A stretch of 64,000 bases of DNA from Litorimonas sp947503715 (GTDB taxonomy: Bacteria; Pseudomonadota; Alphaproteobacteria; Caulobacterales; Maricaulaceae). The stretch lies in the NCBI RefSeq assembly GCF_050271975.1, contig NZ_CP189850.1, forward strand, positions 1,364,001 to 1,428,000. The letters run 5' to 3'. Position 1 is the first letter of the stretch; each line of letters opens with the position of its first letter. The notes below the pieces were generated by a model. That model saw nothing but the letters and a program-made list of their open reading frames with translations, was not told the DNA's origin and ran no database searches. Made by a program: the position numbers and the translations under genes. Below are positions 17,699 to 25,836 of the stretch, piece by piece.

Positions 17699-18523
17699 TT
17701 ATACCGGCTTAGAGGTTTTCCGCATTTGCCGGACGCTTACGCCAGACTTTAAACCTGCAGCAATAAGAATTGCGACGATTCCAGTAATGGCGGTCAGGCC
17801 AATCGCAATGCTGCCGTCCATGGTAAAATGTTTGAGGGCAAGAAAGCCGAGCCCCCAAATTATCGGGAAGGCGTAAATGCGGTTTTGTGCCCCCCTTCGT
17901 AAAACTACAATCGCCCAGCCCAAAGCCACTGACAGGATTGTAAGTGCGATTCCTATCTGACTCCAGCCCAAGGGCTCTACCCATTTCCAGATTAATCCGT
18001 TTAGACCCACGAAAACTGCAATTGAGCACCAGCCTGCTATCAAGCTGACGGGCACGAGAGCCAACCAGATTTCAATCTGGTCGAGCGCGTCTTTACGACG
18101 CGTCATCTTCACCATGGCAATGACTAAGGCCATCATAGAGGGAATAAAAATAAGAGAGGCCGCAAGCTCAACACTTGTGTCAGGTAGGAAAGACGTCGCC
18201 AAACCCCATGCGACGATACCCCAAAGACCCGCCGCGATCCACCATCCGGTTTCGCGAAAAACGGCTCGCGTTCTGTTGGCCCTAAACATTTGTAACACGC
18301 CAAATGCCATGACCCCCACAAAAATTGGAAACCAGATCGAGAACGCAAATGTCTGCGGCACAAGAATGTTCTCGCTGAGGTCAGAAAAATCGCTTGGACT
18401 ACGTGCAAAGTCTAGAAATACACCCAGGGATGACGCAATCCAAATCAAGGGTGCCGCTAAAAGAATAAGACCTTGTCGGATCATATCCAGGGGCTTTGAG
18501 AGTTGAGGGATAGACTGTTCCAT
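17699..18523 (-). CDS. Multi-pass membrane protein, distant TspO/MBR-like
   Basis: This 274-aa protein is almost entirely membrane-spanning, with about eight hydrophobic segments. The motif FAFSIWFPIFVGVMAFGV resembles the first conserved block of TspO-related tryptophan-rich proteins (F-S-I-W-x-P-I), and several Trp residues (WVEPLGW, GWWIAAGLW) support this. It is about twice as long as classical TspO and resembles the extended 'tryptophan-rich sensory protein-like' group. The ATG at 18523 is preferred over a TTG at 18541. Porphyrin or lipid binding cannot be claimed from sequence alone. It is a single gene, convergent with the DUF805 pair and divergent from hpf. Confidence 0.6.
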   Translation of the reverse strand: MEQSIPQLSKPLDMIRQGLILLAAPLIWIASSLGVFLDFARSPSDFSDLSENILVPQTFAFSIWFPIFVGVMAFGVLQMFRANRTRAVFRETGWWIAAGLWGIVAWGLATSFLPDTSVELAASLIFIPSMMALVIAMVKMTRRKDALDQIEIWLALVPVSLIAGWCSIAVFVGLNGLIWKWVEPLGWSQIGIALTILSVALGWAIVVLRRGAQNRIYAFPIIWGLGFLALKHFTMDGSIAIGLTAITGIVAILIAAGLKSGVSVRQMRKTSKPV

Positions 18524-18630
18524 GGCTCTATTACGTTTCAATCTCTGTCTTAGGCTTAAATTCTACACACGATGCTGCAATTCTGCTAAGAGAGGCTCCT
18601 AAACTCTAAAAAGAATAGGAAAGGTTGCCC

Positions 18631-19206
18631 ATGCAAATCCAAATCGTCTCAAAAGGAATCGATGTAAGTCAGGCACTAAGAGCTAGAATTTCGGATCGTT
18701 TAGAGGAGATGATGGACAAATATATCCATCGCGATGGAGATGCGCAGGTCAGTGTGTCCCGCGAAGGGTCGGGCTTCCGAACAATATGTTCTGTTCATCT
18801 GCCATCAGGTGCAACAATGGAGGCTCAGGGGCAGGCGCAAGAGGCTTATCCTGCCTCTGATGAAGCCCTAGAGCATATGGAAAAGCGTCTGCGGCGATAT
18901 AAACGCAGGCTGAAAGATCATAGCCAAAAGGCGAAAGCCAAAGAGGCCGCGATGTTCGTCCTAGAAAACCCCATCGCGCCTGAAACAGACCCGGATGATG
19001 AAAGTGCCGACTCTGACGTCGCGGATGAACCAATGGTGATTGCCGAGAGTGTGAAGCAAATTCGAACACTCACCCCTGGAATGGCGGCTCTCGAATTAGG
19101 CCTTGCTGATAGCGGCGTTGTTGTTTTTCACAATGCACGTCACGGTGGTTTGAATGTCGTTTTCAAACGTCAAGACGGTCATATCGGTTGGATTGACCCA
19201 AAATAG
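18631..19206 (+). CDS. hpf: Long-form ribosome hibernation promoting factor
   Basis: This 191-aa protein binds 30S subunits and drives 70S dimerisation into 100S particles in starvation. The N-terminal S30AE domain covers about residues 1-100. An acidic linker (ETDPDDESADSDVADE) leads to the C-terminal dimerisation domain, with KQIRTLTPGMAALELG and FHNARHGGLNVVFKRQDGHIGWID. This two-domain length is the long HPF form common in Alphaproteobacteria. The start is set at the ATG at 18631, six bases after AGGAAAGG; a TTG at 18625 would abut the ribosome-binding site. hpf followed by ptsN is the usual arrangement downstream of rpoN, although rpoN is not present here. Confidence 0.93.
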   Translation: MQIQIVSKGIDVSQALRARISDRLEEMMDKYIHRDGDAQVSVSREGSGFRTICSVHLPSGATMEAQGQAQEAYPASDEALEHMEKRLRRYKRRLKDHSQKAKAKEAAMFVLENPIAPETDPDDESADSDVADEPMVIAESVKQIRTLTPGMAALELGLADSGVVVFHNARHGGLNVVFKRQDGHIGWIDPK

Positions 19207-19365
19207 GGAGCGGGGCCTTTAGCAAGACTTGCCCCAAAGAAGCTGATAGTTAGGTTTGATTTACCACTCACGTGAGTTTAAATGCCACGCGATTTCATCC
19301 ATTTTGACGAAATCCAGGCCATTAAATCCTAATTTGGCTTTAAAACTATCGTCAGAGGTAATCGC

Positions 19366-19833
19366 ATGGGCGAAGATCTTTTTTTGCCGGAAAGTGTTGT
19401 TGTCGACCTTCAAGTGGGCTCACAAAAACAACTGTTCCAAGACATGGCCTTAAGGCTCATTGAGGCCAATGACCTTTCCGTCGCATGTCGGGATATTGTG
19501 GCTGCTGCCGTTGAACGTGAACGTCTGGGGTCAACCGGTGTCGGGAACGGTGTCGCACTTCCGCATGCTCGAATCGATGGCCTTGAAAGCGTTATGGCGG
19601 GTTTTGCACGTTTATCTGATCCTCTGGATTTTGACAGTGTTGACGGTCGTCCCGTTGACTTGGTGGCTTTTCTGCTCGCGCCTGCTGATGCGGCAGGCGC
19701 GCATTTACGCGCGCTTGCCAGAATTTCCAGACAATTGCGCCGTGAAGAAAAACGAACCCGACTGCGGGCTGCGCCCGACGCGCAAAGCCTTTACACGATT
19801 TTGTCTGATGAGGCGCAGGCCAGCGCGGCATGA
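19366..19833 (+). CDS. ptsN: Nitrogen-regulatory phosphotransferase EIIA(Ntr)
   Basis: This 155-aa EIIA domain protein accepts phosphate from NPr in the PTS-Ntr chain and regulates targets by its phosphorylation state. The active histidine sits in VALPHARID near residue 66, after the conserved ERERLGSTGVGNG stretch. Length and single-domain form match PtsN. Start: ATG with AGAGG upstream. It follows hpf by 160 bp, so the pair may share transcription or use separate promoters. No permease EIIB/C genes are nearby, consistent with a regulatory rather than sugar-transport role. Confidence 0.93.
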   Translation: MGEDLFLPESVVVDLQVGSQKQLFQDMALRLIEANDLSVACRDIVAAAVERERLGSTGVGNGVALPHARIDGLESVMAGFARLSDPLDFDSVDGRPVDLVAFLLAPADAAGAHLRALARISRQLRREEKRTRLRAAPDAQSLYTILSDEAQASAA

Positions 19834-19926
19834 AGCCTAACGATTTCTTCGTCTTATACCTTGCGCGGGTGGGGTGTCGCCTGACATAGTTTAGCTGGAG
19901 CTTCTCATCCCCAAAGGGACAAATTC

Positions 19927-22092
19927 GTGAAAAAATCTCATCCTTCCAGATTATTTAACCGCGAGTTGAGCTGGTTGTTTTTCAACACACGGGTTCTTGA
20001 GGAGGCCGAAAACCCGGACGTGCCCTTACTTGAGCGCGTACGTTTTCTTTCAATTTCCGCAGCCAATCTCGATGAATTTTATATGGTCCGTGTTGCGGGT
20101 TTGCGCAGTCAGGAAAGCGCCGGTGTGATGGAGCCCGGGGCAGCTGGCATGTTACCCAGCGAACAGTTGAGAAAAATTAATCGCCGCGCGGGAAAAATTG
20201 TTGCGCGTCAGAATGAGTGTTGGAGTTCTTTGCGTGAGGAATTGTTTGAAGATCGTATCAGGGTCCTGAAAATGGGTGACTTATCGGAGGTCCAATCTGA
20301 GAGTCTATCAAAGATATTTGAGACTGAAATTCTTCCCCTTCTTACGCCGCTTTCGATTGATCCGACACACCCCTTCCCGTTTTTACCAAATCTTGGATTT
20401 GGGGTTGCACTGCGATTAGAGGCCGAGGATCGCGATCCGCTGTTCGCCGTCCTACCCGTGCCGCTCAATGTGCCGCGTTTTATCAAGATTGAAACATCGG
20501 GAAAGGTCAGTGGTTATGTCGCAATTGAGGATGTGCTTCGGCACTTTGCGTCCAGCTTGTTTCCGGATTTCAATATCACTGAGACCGGGGCTTTTAGAAT
20601 TACCCGGGATAGTGGGATCGCCGTAGATGAACGTGCCGAAGATTTGGTCCAGCATTTTGAAACATTGTTGAAACAAAGACGTCGCGGACGCGTCATACGC
20701 TTAGAGATTGATCAGGAAATGGAGCATACACTCCGAGATTTTCTGGTACAGAGTTTTAATTGCGACGAAGAAATGGTCTCCAATGCTGCCATGATTTTGG
20801 GTTTGAGAGATGTTTCATCTCTGATTTCAGGCGGATCAAAAGACCTTTTATTTAAACCGTTCACAGCCCGCTTTCCTGAACGTATCCGGGAATTTGATGG
20901 CGATTGCTTGGCCGCGATTGCCGCCAAGGATATTCTTGTTCATCATCCCTATGAAGAATTTGATGTTGTCATCCAATTTCTTCAACAAGCTGCCGCTGAC
21001 CCTGACGTTGTTGCGATTAAGCAGACGCTCTACCGAACCTCTGATAACAGTCCGATTGTTGCAGCCTTAATCGATGCTGCCGAGGCGGGTAAAAATGTAA
21101 CCGCATTGGTCGAGCTGAAAGCGAGATTTGACGAGGCGTCCAATATGCGCTGGGCGCGCGATTTGGAACGCGCGGGCGTTCAGGTCGTTTACGGTTTTGT
21201 GGGCTTTAAAACGCATGCGAAAGTCAGCCTCGTTATTCGGCGGGAGACAACGGCGGCAGGTCACACGTTACAAACCTATACGCATCTGGGAACAGGAAAT
21301 TATCACGCGCAGAATGCCCGAATTTATACAGATTTAGCGCTGTTTACGGCGGATCCCATCATTGGGGAAGACGTTGGTAAACTCTTCAATTTTGTGACGA
21401 GCTATAATGAGCCGAGAGATTTGCAAAAATTATCAATTGCGCCTTTGGGTTTGCGCGGTGTTCTTGAAGAAAAAATTGATCAGGAAATTGCGCATGCAAA
21501 GAGCGGGCGGCCTGCCACGATCTGGGCCAAGATGAATGCGCTCGTTGATCCAATCATGATTGAAAAGCTCTATGAAGCCTCGCAGGCTGGCGTGAAAGTT
21601 GACCTTGTTGTGCGTGGTATTTGTTGTCTTCGTCCGGGTATAGAAGGTCTGAGTGAGAATATTCGCGTCAAGTCGATTATCGGCCGCTTTCTCGAACATT
21701 CCCGTATCATCTGTTTTGGGAATGGCCACCCCATGCCATCTGACCAAGCCCTCGTCTATATTTCCTCCGCCGATTGGATGCCGCGCAATTTGGACCGCCG
21801 GATTGAAACACTGGTCCCTGTGGAGAGCCCGACTGTCCATAATCAGGTCTTAGACCAGATCATGATGGCCAATTTATTGGACAACACCAATAGTTGGGAA
21901 CTACGGCCAACAGGAAAATATATTCGCGTTACGGCGCGCGAAGAACGTCCGCGTTTCTCTGCTCATGAATATTTTATGGAAAATCCATCCCTGTCGGGTC
22001 GTGGGACGGCGCTGGCCGAATCAGCGCCCGCCCCTTTAGAAGATGAGAATGTTCCTAAGACACAAATCTTCCGCCCAAAATTGGTGAGCTAG
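19927..22092 (+). CDS. ppk: Polyphosphate kinase
   Basis: This 721-aa PPK1 reversibly makes inorganic polyphosphate from ATP. Recognisable blocks run from the N-terminal domain (LFNRELSWLFFNTRVLEEA, SISAANLDEFYMVR) to the catalytic C-terminal phospholipase-D-like domains. The latter carry GFKTHAKVSL and YTHLGTGNYHAQNARIYTD, which include the histidine that is autophosphorylated. The start is GTG at 19927 with AAAGGGA upstream. The stop TAG is followed directly, in the same frame, by the coding sequence of ppx, so synthesis and breakdown of polyphosphate are encoded together. The C-terminal tail of roughly 30 residues (ALAESAPAPLEDENVPKTQ) is low-complexity and probably disordered. Confidence 0.97.
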   Translation: MKKSHPSRLFNRELSWLFFNTRVLEEAENPDVPLLERVRFLSISAANLDEFYMVRVAGLRSQESAGVMEPGAAGMLPSEQLRKINRRAGKIVARQNECWSSLREELFEDRIRVLKMGDLSEVQSESLSKIFETEILPLLTPLSIDPTHPFPFLPNLGFGVALRLEAEDRDPLFAVLPVPLNVPRFIKIETSGKVSGYVAIEDVLRHFASSLFPDFNITETGAFRITRDSGIAVDERAEDLVQHFETLLKQRRRGRVIRLEIDQEMEHTLRDFLVQSFNCDEEMVSNAAMILGLRDVSSLISGGSKDLLFKPFTARFPERIREFDGDCLAAIAAKDILVHHPYEEFDVVIQFLQQAAADPDVVAIKQTLYRTSDNSPIVAALIDAAEAGKNVTALVELKARFDEASNMRWARDLERAGVQVVYGFVGFKTHAKVSLVIRRETTAAGHTLQTYTHLGTGNYHAQNARIYTDLALFTADPIIGEDVGKLFNFVTSYNEPRDLQKLSIAPLGLRGVLEEKIDQEIAHAKSGRPATIWAKMNALVDPIMIEKLYEASQAGVKVDLVVRGICCLRPGIEGLSENIRVKSIIGRFLEHSRIICFGNGHPMPSDQALVYISSADWMPRNLDRRIETLVPVESPTVHNQVLDQIMMANLLDNTNSWELRPTGKYIRVTAREERPRFSAHEYFMENPSLSGRGTALAESAPAPLEDENVPKTQIFRPKLVS

Positions 22093-23610
22093 CTGACTTC
22101 CTCTCAACATGCCCGACAGGTTGCTGTCATTGATATTGGCTCGAACTCGGTTCGGCTGGTCATATATGATCTATTTGGCGCTCACTTTACGCCTGTTTAT
22201 AATGAGAAAATCTTGGCTGGGCTTGGCCGTGACTTGCGGGACACGGGCTGCCTATCTGTTTCAGGTAAACAAAAATGCCGTGCGGCCTTGGCCCGATTTT
22301 CGAAAATCATAAAAGCCAGAGGGCTGGGGCAGCCTTTAATTGGCGCGACAGCGGCGATGCGGGAAGCCGAAGACGCACCTGATTTTGTCGCTCAGGTTAA
22401 GCAGGAGACAGGGTTGGATATTTCCCCGGTATCCGGAACAGAAGAAGCCCGGCTTTCTGCGCTCGGATTACTCTCCAATAATGATAGGCGTCAGGGATTA
22501 GGGGCTGATCTCGGCGGTGCCAGTCTTGAAATCATGCAAGTGGGGCCGGAATTGCGGGACCCAAATTCAAAAGCTCTTGGCGTTTCCTTACCCTTGGGGC
22601 CTTTCGATGCCATTGGGGGGAACCTTTCTGAGTTGCTGTCGGCAGACTATATTGCGCGGGTTTCAAAACTCGATTCTGTGCTTGGCAGCGTGTCCGGAGA
22701 TTTGGACGGTGAAGAGACACTCTATCTCATAGGCGGGGCGTGGCGAAATCTTGCGTCTGTTCACCAACAGAAATCGAATTACCCGATGCGCACCTTGCAG
22801 GGATACCGTCTCTCACCGGAGGTGGCAGAAACACTTGCGCACTGGGCTTATACTGACGGACTTGTCGAGCTTTTGAATTGGCCGGGTATGAGAAAGGCCC
22901 GTGCGGAAACACTGCCTTATGCAGGATTAATTTTGGAGCGATTGATCAAACGCTTCAAACCAAAATCTATCGTCATCTCGATGGCTGGATTGCGTGAAGG
23001 CTTGGTTTGGGACAGTTTGCCTGAACCCGTGAAGTCGCGCGATGCGCTGATTGATGGATGCCGTGATTTCGCGAGAGGGTTCGTGCAGGCCGAACATTTC
23101 GGACCTCCGCTCTATCGGTTTCTCTCTCCGCTTCTGCCGGTCCTGCCCTGCGGGTTTGGCGATAGAAATGACGCTCGCCTCTTACAGGCAGCGTGTCATC
23201 TTGCGGGTTTGGGAAAAAACCTGCATCCTGACCATCGCGCGGAACTTGTGTTTGAGGATGTTCTCTACGCGCCCGTTGCCGGATTAACGCATGCGGAGCG
23301 GGCTTTCCTGTCATTGTCTCTTTTCCGGACTTACACGGCCAAACGGCAACCCCCGGTCAGTGGATTGATTGATGAATTACTGACCGAAGATCAACGCTAC
23401 GTGGCGGCCTGTATCGGTGAGGCGATCCGCTTGGCAATTGTGGTGACCGGACGAACACCGTCTCTTCTCAGCGAGTTTGAATTGTCTGTGCGAGGTGAAG
23501 CGTTATATCTTTCCACAACGCCTGATTTGAGCCCAATGCTTACGGAACAGGTGAAGTACCGTGTAAAAAAATTAGCGAAGCTTTTGGAAATGAACGCTGG
23601 CTTCGACTGA
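22093..23610 (+). CDS. ppx: Exopolyphosphatase (Ppx/GppA family), non-canonical start
   Basis: This protein releases phosphate from polyphosphate chain ends. The conserved N-terminal phosphate-binding motif VAVIDIGSNSVRLVIYD is encoded at about 22120-22170, upstream of the first ATG/GTG/TTG in frame (TTG at 22213). The true start must therefore lie earlier. The only candidate start codon between the ppk stop and the motif is CTG at 22093-22095, directly after the TAG and preceded by GGTGAG. This gives about 505 aa, a normal length. The second ASKHA motif is GADLGGASLEI. ppx shares its frame with ppk, separated by the single TAG. CTG initiation, ATT/ATC initiation or low-level readthrough are the options. 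Identity is certain; the exact start is not. Confidence 0.9.
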   Translation: MTSSQHARQVAVIDIGSNSVRLVIYDLFGAHFTPVYNEKILAGLGRDLRDTGCLSVSGKQKCRAALARFSKIIKARGLGQPLIGATAAMREAEDAPDFVAQVKQETGLDISPVSGTEEARLSALGLLSNNDRRQGLGADLGGASLEIMQVGPELRDPNSKALGVSLPLGPFDAIGGNLSELLSADYIARVSKLDSVLGSVSGDLDGEETLYLIGGAWRNLASVHQQKSNYPMRTLQGYRLSPEVAETLAHWAYTDGLVELLNWPGMRKARAETLPYAGLILERLIKRFKPKSIVISMAGLREGLVWDSLPEPVKSRDALIDGCRDFARGFVQAEHFGPPLYRFLSPLLPVLPCGFGDRNDARLLQAACHLAGLGKNLHPDHRAELVFEDVLYAPVAGLTHAERAFLSLSLFRTYTAKRQPPVSGLIDELLTEDQRYVAACIGEAIRLAIVVTGRTPSLLSEFELSVRGEALYLSTTPDLSPMLTEQVKYRVKKLAKLLEMNAGFD

Positions 23611-23776
23611 AATCCTTTAACTTTAAAGCGGTCAATTTCGCGAATTTTGACATTCCGCCGCACTTGTCAATCCAGTGGAACTCTGTGTAACTTGGGAATC
23701 AATGTCTCAGGAGATTTGTTTTCAATATTCAGATGATTGAAACCCCATTTATTGACCAAAGCCCGGAGGCTTCATT

Positions 23777-24370
23777 ATGAGCGCCCTTCACCCTCGGCTA
23801 TCGTCTCTTATGGACGCCGCTCCTGTGACGGCCGGAAACTATCCTTGTTTGATTCTGAACGCAGATTACCAACCGCTGTCTTATTTTCCGCTCTCGCTCT
23901 GGTCTTGGCAGGACGCCGTGAAAGCCGTTTTTCTCGATCGTGTCGATGTCGTGGATCATTATGAGCAATGCGTCCGCTCGCCGAGTTTTGAGATGCAAAT
24001 GCCATCTGTCGTGGCCCTACGCGATTATGTGCCACAAAACCGAACGCCTGCCTTTACGCGGTTTAATCTCTTCTTACGGGATGGTTTTAAATGCACTTAT
24101 TGTGGGTCACCCAATGAACTCACATTTGATCATGTTATTCCGCGGAGGCTGGGCGGGAAGACAAGCTGGACGAATATTGTCGCGGCTTGCTCGGGATGTA
24201 ACCTCAAAAAAGGGGGACGCTTGCCGAAAGATGCACGCATGCATCCTTTCGTTGCGCCATTTCAGCCAACAATGCACCAATTACAGGCCCAAGGCCGGCG
24301 TTTTCCGCCCAATCACCTTCATGAAAGTTGGATGGATTACCTCTATTGGGACATCGAATTGTTAGCTTAG
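23777..24370 (+). CDS. HNH endonuclease family protein
   Basis: This 197-aa protein has a C-terminal HNH module. A CTYC pair near residue 110 and a CSGC pair near 147 would bind structural zinc, and LTFDHVIPRRLGGKTSWTNIVAAC supplies the catalytic DHxxP and Asn. The N-terminal part (CLILNADYQPLSYFPLSLWSWQDAVKAV) is the conserved lead-in of a chromosomal HNH family widespread in Alphaproteobacteria and Bacteroidetes. It has no phage or intron neighbours here, so it is unlikely to be a homing enzyme. The start is set by GGAGG seven bases before the ATG. Its cellular role is not established. Confidence 0.85.
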   Translation: MSALHPRLSSLMDAAPVTAGNYPCLILNADYQPLSYFPLSLWSWQDAVKAVFLDRVDVVDHYEQCVRSPSFEMQMPSVVALRDYVPQNRTPAFTRFNLFLRDGFKCTYCGSPNELTFDHVIPRRLGGKTSWTNIVAACSGCNLKKGGRLPKDARMHPFVAPFQPTMHQLQAQGRRFPPNHLHESWMDYLYWDIELLA

Positions 24371-24428
24371 TTTATGTTGTAAAAGGCCATGTGTTTTTCT
24401 AAGCCTGAGAGTAGGGAAGAGGAATATC

Positions 24429-25277
24429 ATGGTAAATCAATCACCGGGACAGCCACAATATCAATATGAGTGGCAAAATCCGACTCATCGGTCTTTTGAC
24501 TTTGGTAAAGTCTTCGGACGGGCCTTTTCCGGTGTTTTTGCGGATATAAAACCGCTCCTGATTGGATTATTAGTCGTAGGACTGTTTACGGTCGGACTGA
24601 GTGTTATGACAACAGGTGCGACCCAGGACATGGTGGCTAACCCCAATAATATGGATATGGGCACGTTCTATTTGGTGACGTTTGGAGGCAATCTTATCAG
24701 CCTACTGATGATTGTTTGGTTCCAACTGATCGTTATTCACACAGCCTATGCGAAATTTACGGGTGATGAATTGGTGGGTCAAAACGTTATTGGGAAAGCC
24801 CTGCGTTTCACACTTCCGATGTTTGTGATTGCCTTCATTTATTCGCTTGTCTGTATTCTAGGATTTTATGCGTTGCTCATCGGGTTTGTTTTTGTGTGGC
24901 CGGGCTGGGCGCTGGCCGGTCCTGTTTATGTTTTCGAACGAAAAGGCGTGTTCGGCTCATTGGGTCGTGCATGGACATTGGCCAGAAATTATAAGCGCTG
25001 GATATTACTCTTTCTTTTCGTGCTGAGCTTGATTGCCTCTGTCATTTATTCGCTGATCGCGGGGCTAGCCGTCGTTGCGGGGGGCTATAACATGTTTGAT
25101 CCGGCCTCTGTTGGCGACATAAACGCAGCCTCTCCCCGTATGATTATTGTGACATCTTTATCTGCTGTCGCGGGGTATTTTATCTACGCGGTCTATGCGT
25201 CGGGTTTAACGGCGGCCTATCTTGAAATTAAAGATATTAAAGAAGGCGGAACAACGCTGGGCGATGTTTTCGCTTAA
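24429..25277 (+). CDS. Integral membrane protein, function unknown
   Basis: This 282-aa protein has about six membrane segments. A soluble N-terminal stretch (HRSFDFGKVFGRAFSGVFADIKP) precedes the first one. The segment VFERKGVFGSLGRAWTLARNYKRWILLF is typical of a family of glycerophosphodiesterase-associated or YciC-like membrane proteins, in which this amphipathic loop sits between helices. No transport or catalytic motif was found. The gene converges with sufE and the two stop codons overlap by four bases. It has a good ribosome-binding site (AAGAGGA). I cannot assign a function. Confidence 0.75.
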   Translation: MVNQSPGQPQYQYEWQNPTHRSFDFGKVFGRAFSGVFADIKPLLIGLLVVGLFTVGLSVMTTGATQDMVANPNNMDMGTFYLVTFGGNLISLLMIVWFQLIVIHTAYAKFTGDELVGQNVIGKALRFTLPMFVIAFIYSLVCILGFYALLIGFVFVWPGWALAGPVYVFERKGVFGSLGRAWTLARNYKRWILLFLFVLSLIASVIYSLIAGLAVVAGGYNMFDPASVGDINAASPRMIIVTSLSAVAGYFIYAVYASGLTAAYLEIKDIKEGGTTLGDVFA

Positions 25278-25687
25278 GTGGCTTCGCTCTGAATGCGGGC
25301 AATCATGGCCGCCAATCCGTTTGCCCGTTGGGCTGAAAGATGTTCAGATAGTCCCAGCTTGTCGAGGATATCGTTCGCATCGAGCTGTTTGATGTCTTCG
25401 CGTGTTCTGCCTGAATAGATTTGTAGGACAATGGCGACGAGCCCCTTCACAATATGAGCGTCACTGTCACCGGCGAAGTTTAACGTCTCCGCGTCACGTT
25501 TCGTCACGAGCCAGACCTGACTGGCGCAGCCTTTGACTTTATTGAACTCTGTGCGGTCTTCATCCGGAAGTGGTGGGAGTGATTTCCCCATATCAATGAC
25601 GTGCATATATCGGTCTTCCCAATCATCCAAGAACTGGAAATCGTCGATCATAACTTGAATGTTTTCCGGGTAGGTCATTCTGTGCAT
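25274..25687 (-). CDS. sufE: SufE-like cysteine desulfuration protein
   Basis: SufE accepts sulfane sulfur from the desulfurase SufS on a conserved cysteine and passes it to the SufBCD scaffold for Fe-S cluster assembly. This 137-aa protein has that cysteine in FNKVKGCASQVWLV (near residue 52) and the typical C-terminal helix with LGLSEHLSAQRANGLAAMI. Two in-frame ATGs lie four codons apart at the start; the choice makes no difference to the fold. No suf operon genes are adjacent, so it stands alone here, as often in Alphaproteobacteria. Confidence 0.93.
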   Translation of the reverse strand: MHRMTYPENIQVMIDDFQFLDDWEDRYMHVIDMGKSLPPLPDEDRTEFNKVKGCASQVWLVTKRDAETLNFAGDSDAHIVKGLVAIVLQIYSGRTREDIKQLDANDILDKLGLSEHLSAQRANGLAAMIARIQSEAT

Positions 25688-25836
25688 TTAGGCATCCGGT
25701 AGGCCCGTTTCAACACGTCAGTTGGGTGTACGGCTCTCGGGGTAATGCCCTGAGACGCGAATGGGTTGGCCATAGACGCGCCTATCTGCTTTTCCTAGTC
25801 TGTTAACCTTAACGCGGGCGATTCAGTCCGCAGGGA

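Noticed and set aside
19927..23610. ppk and ppx as one gene broken by a nonsense mutation
   Set aside because: Both are full-length, independent families usually encoded separately; the shared frame alone does not show a former fusion.
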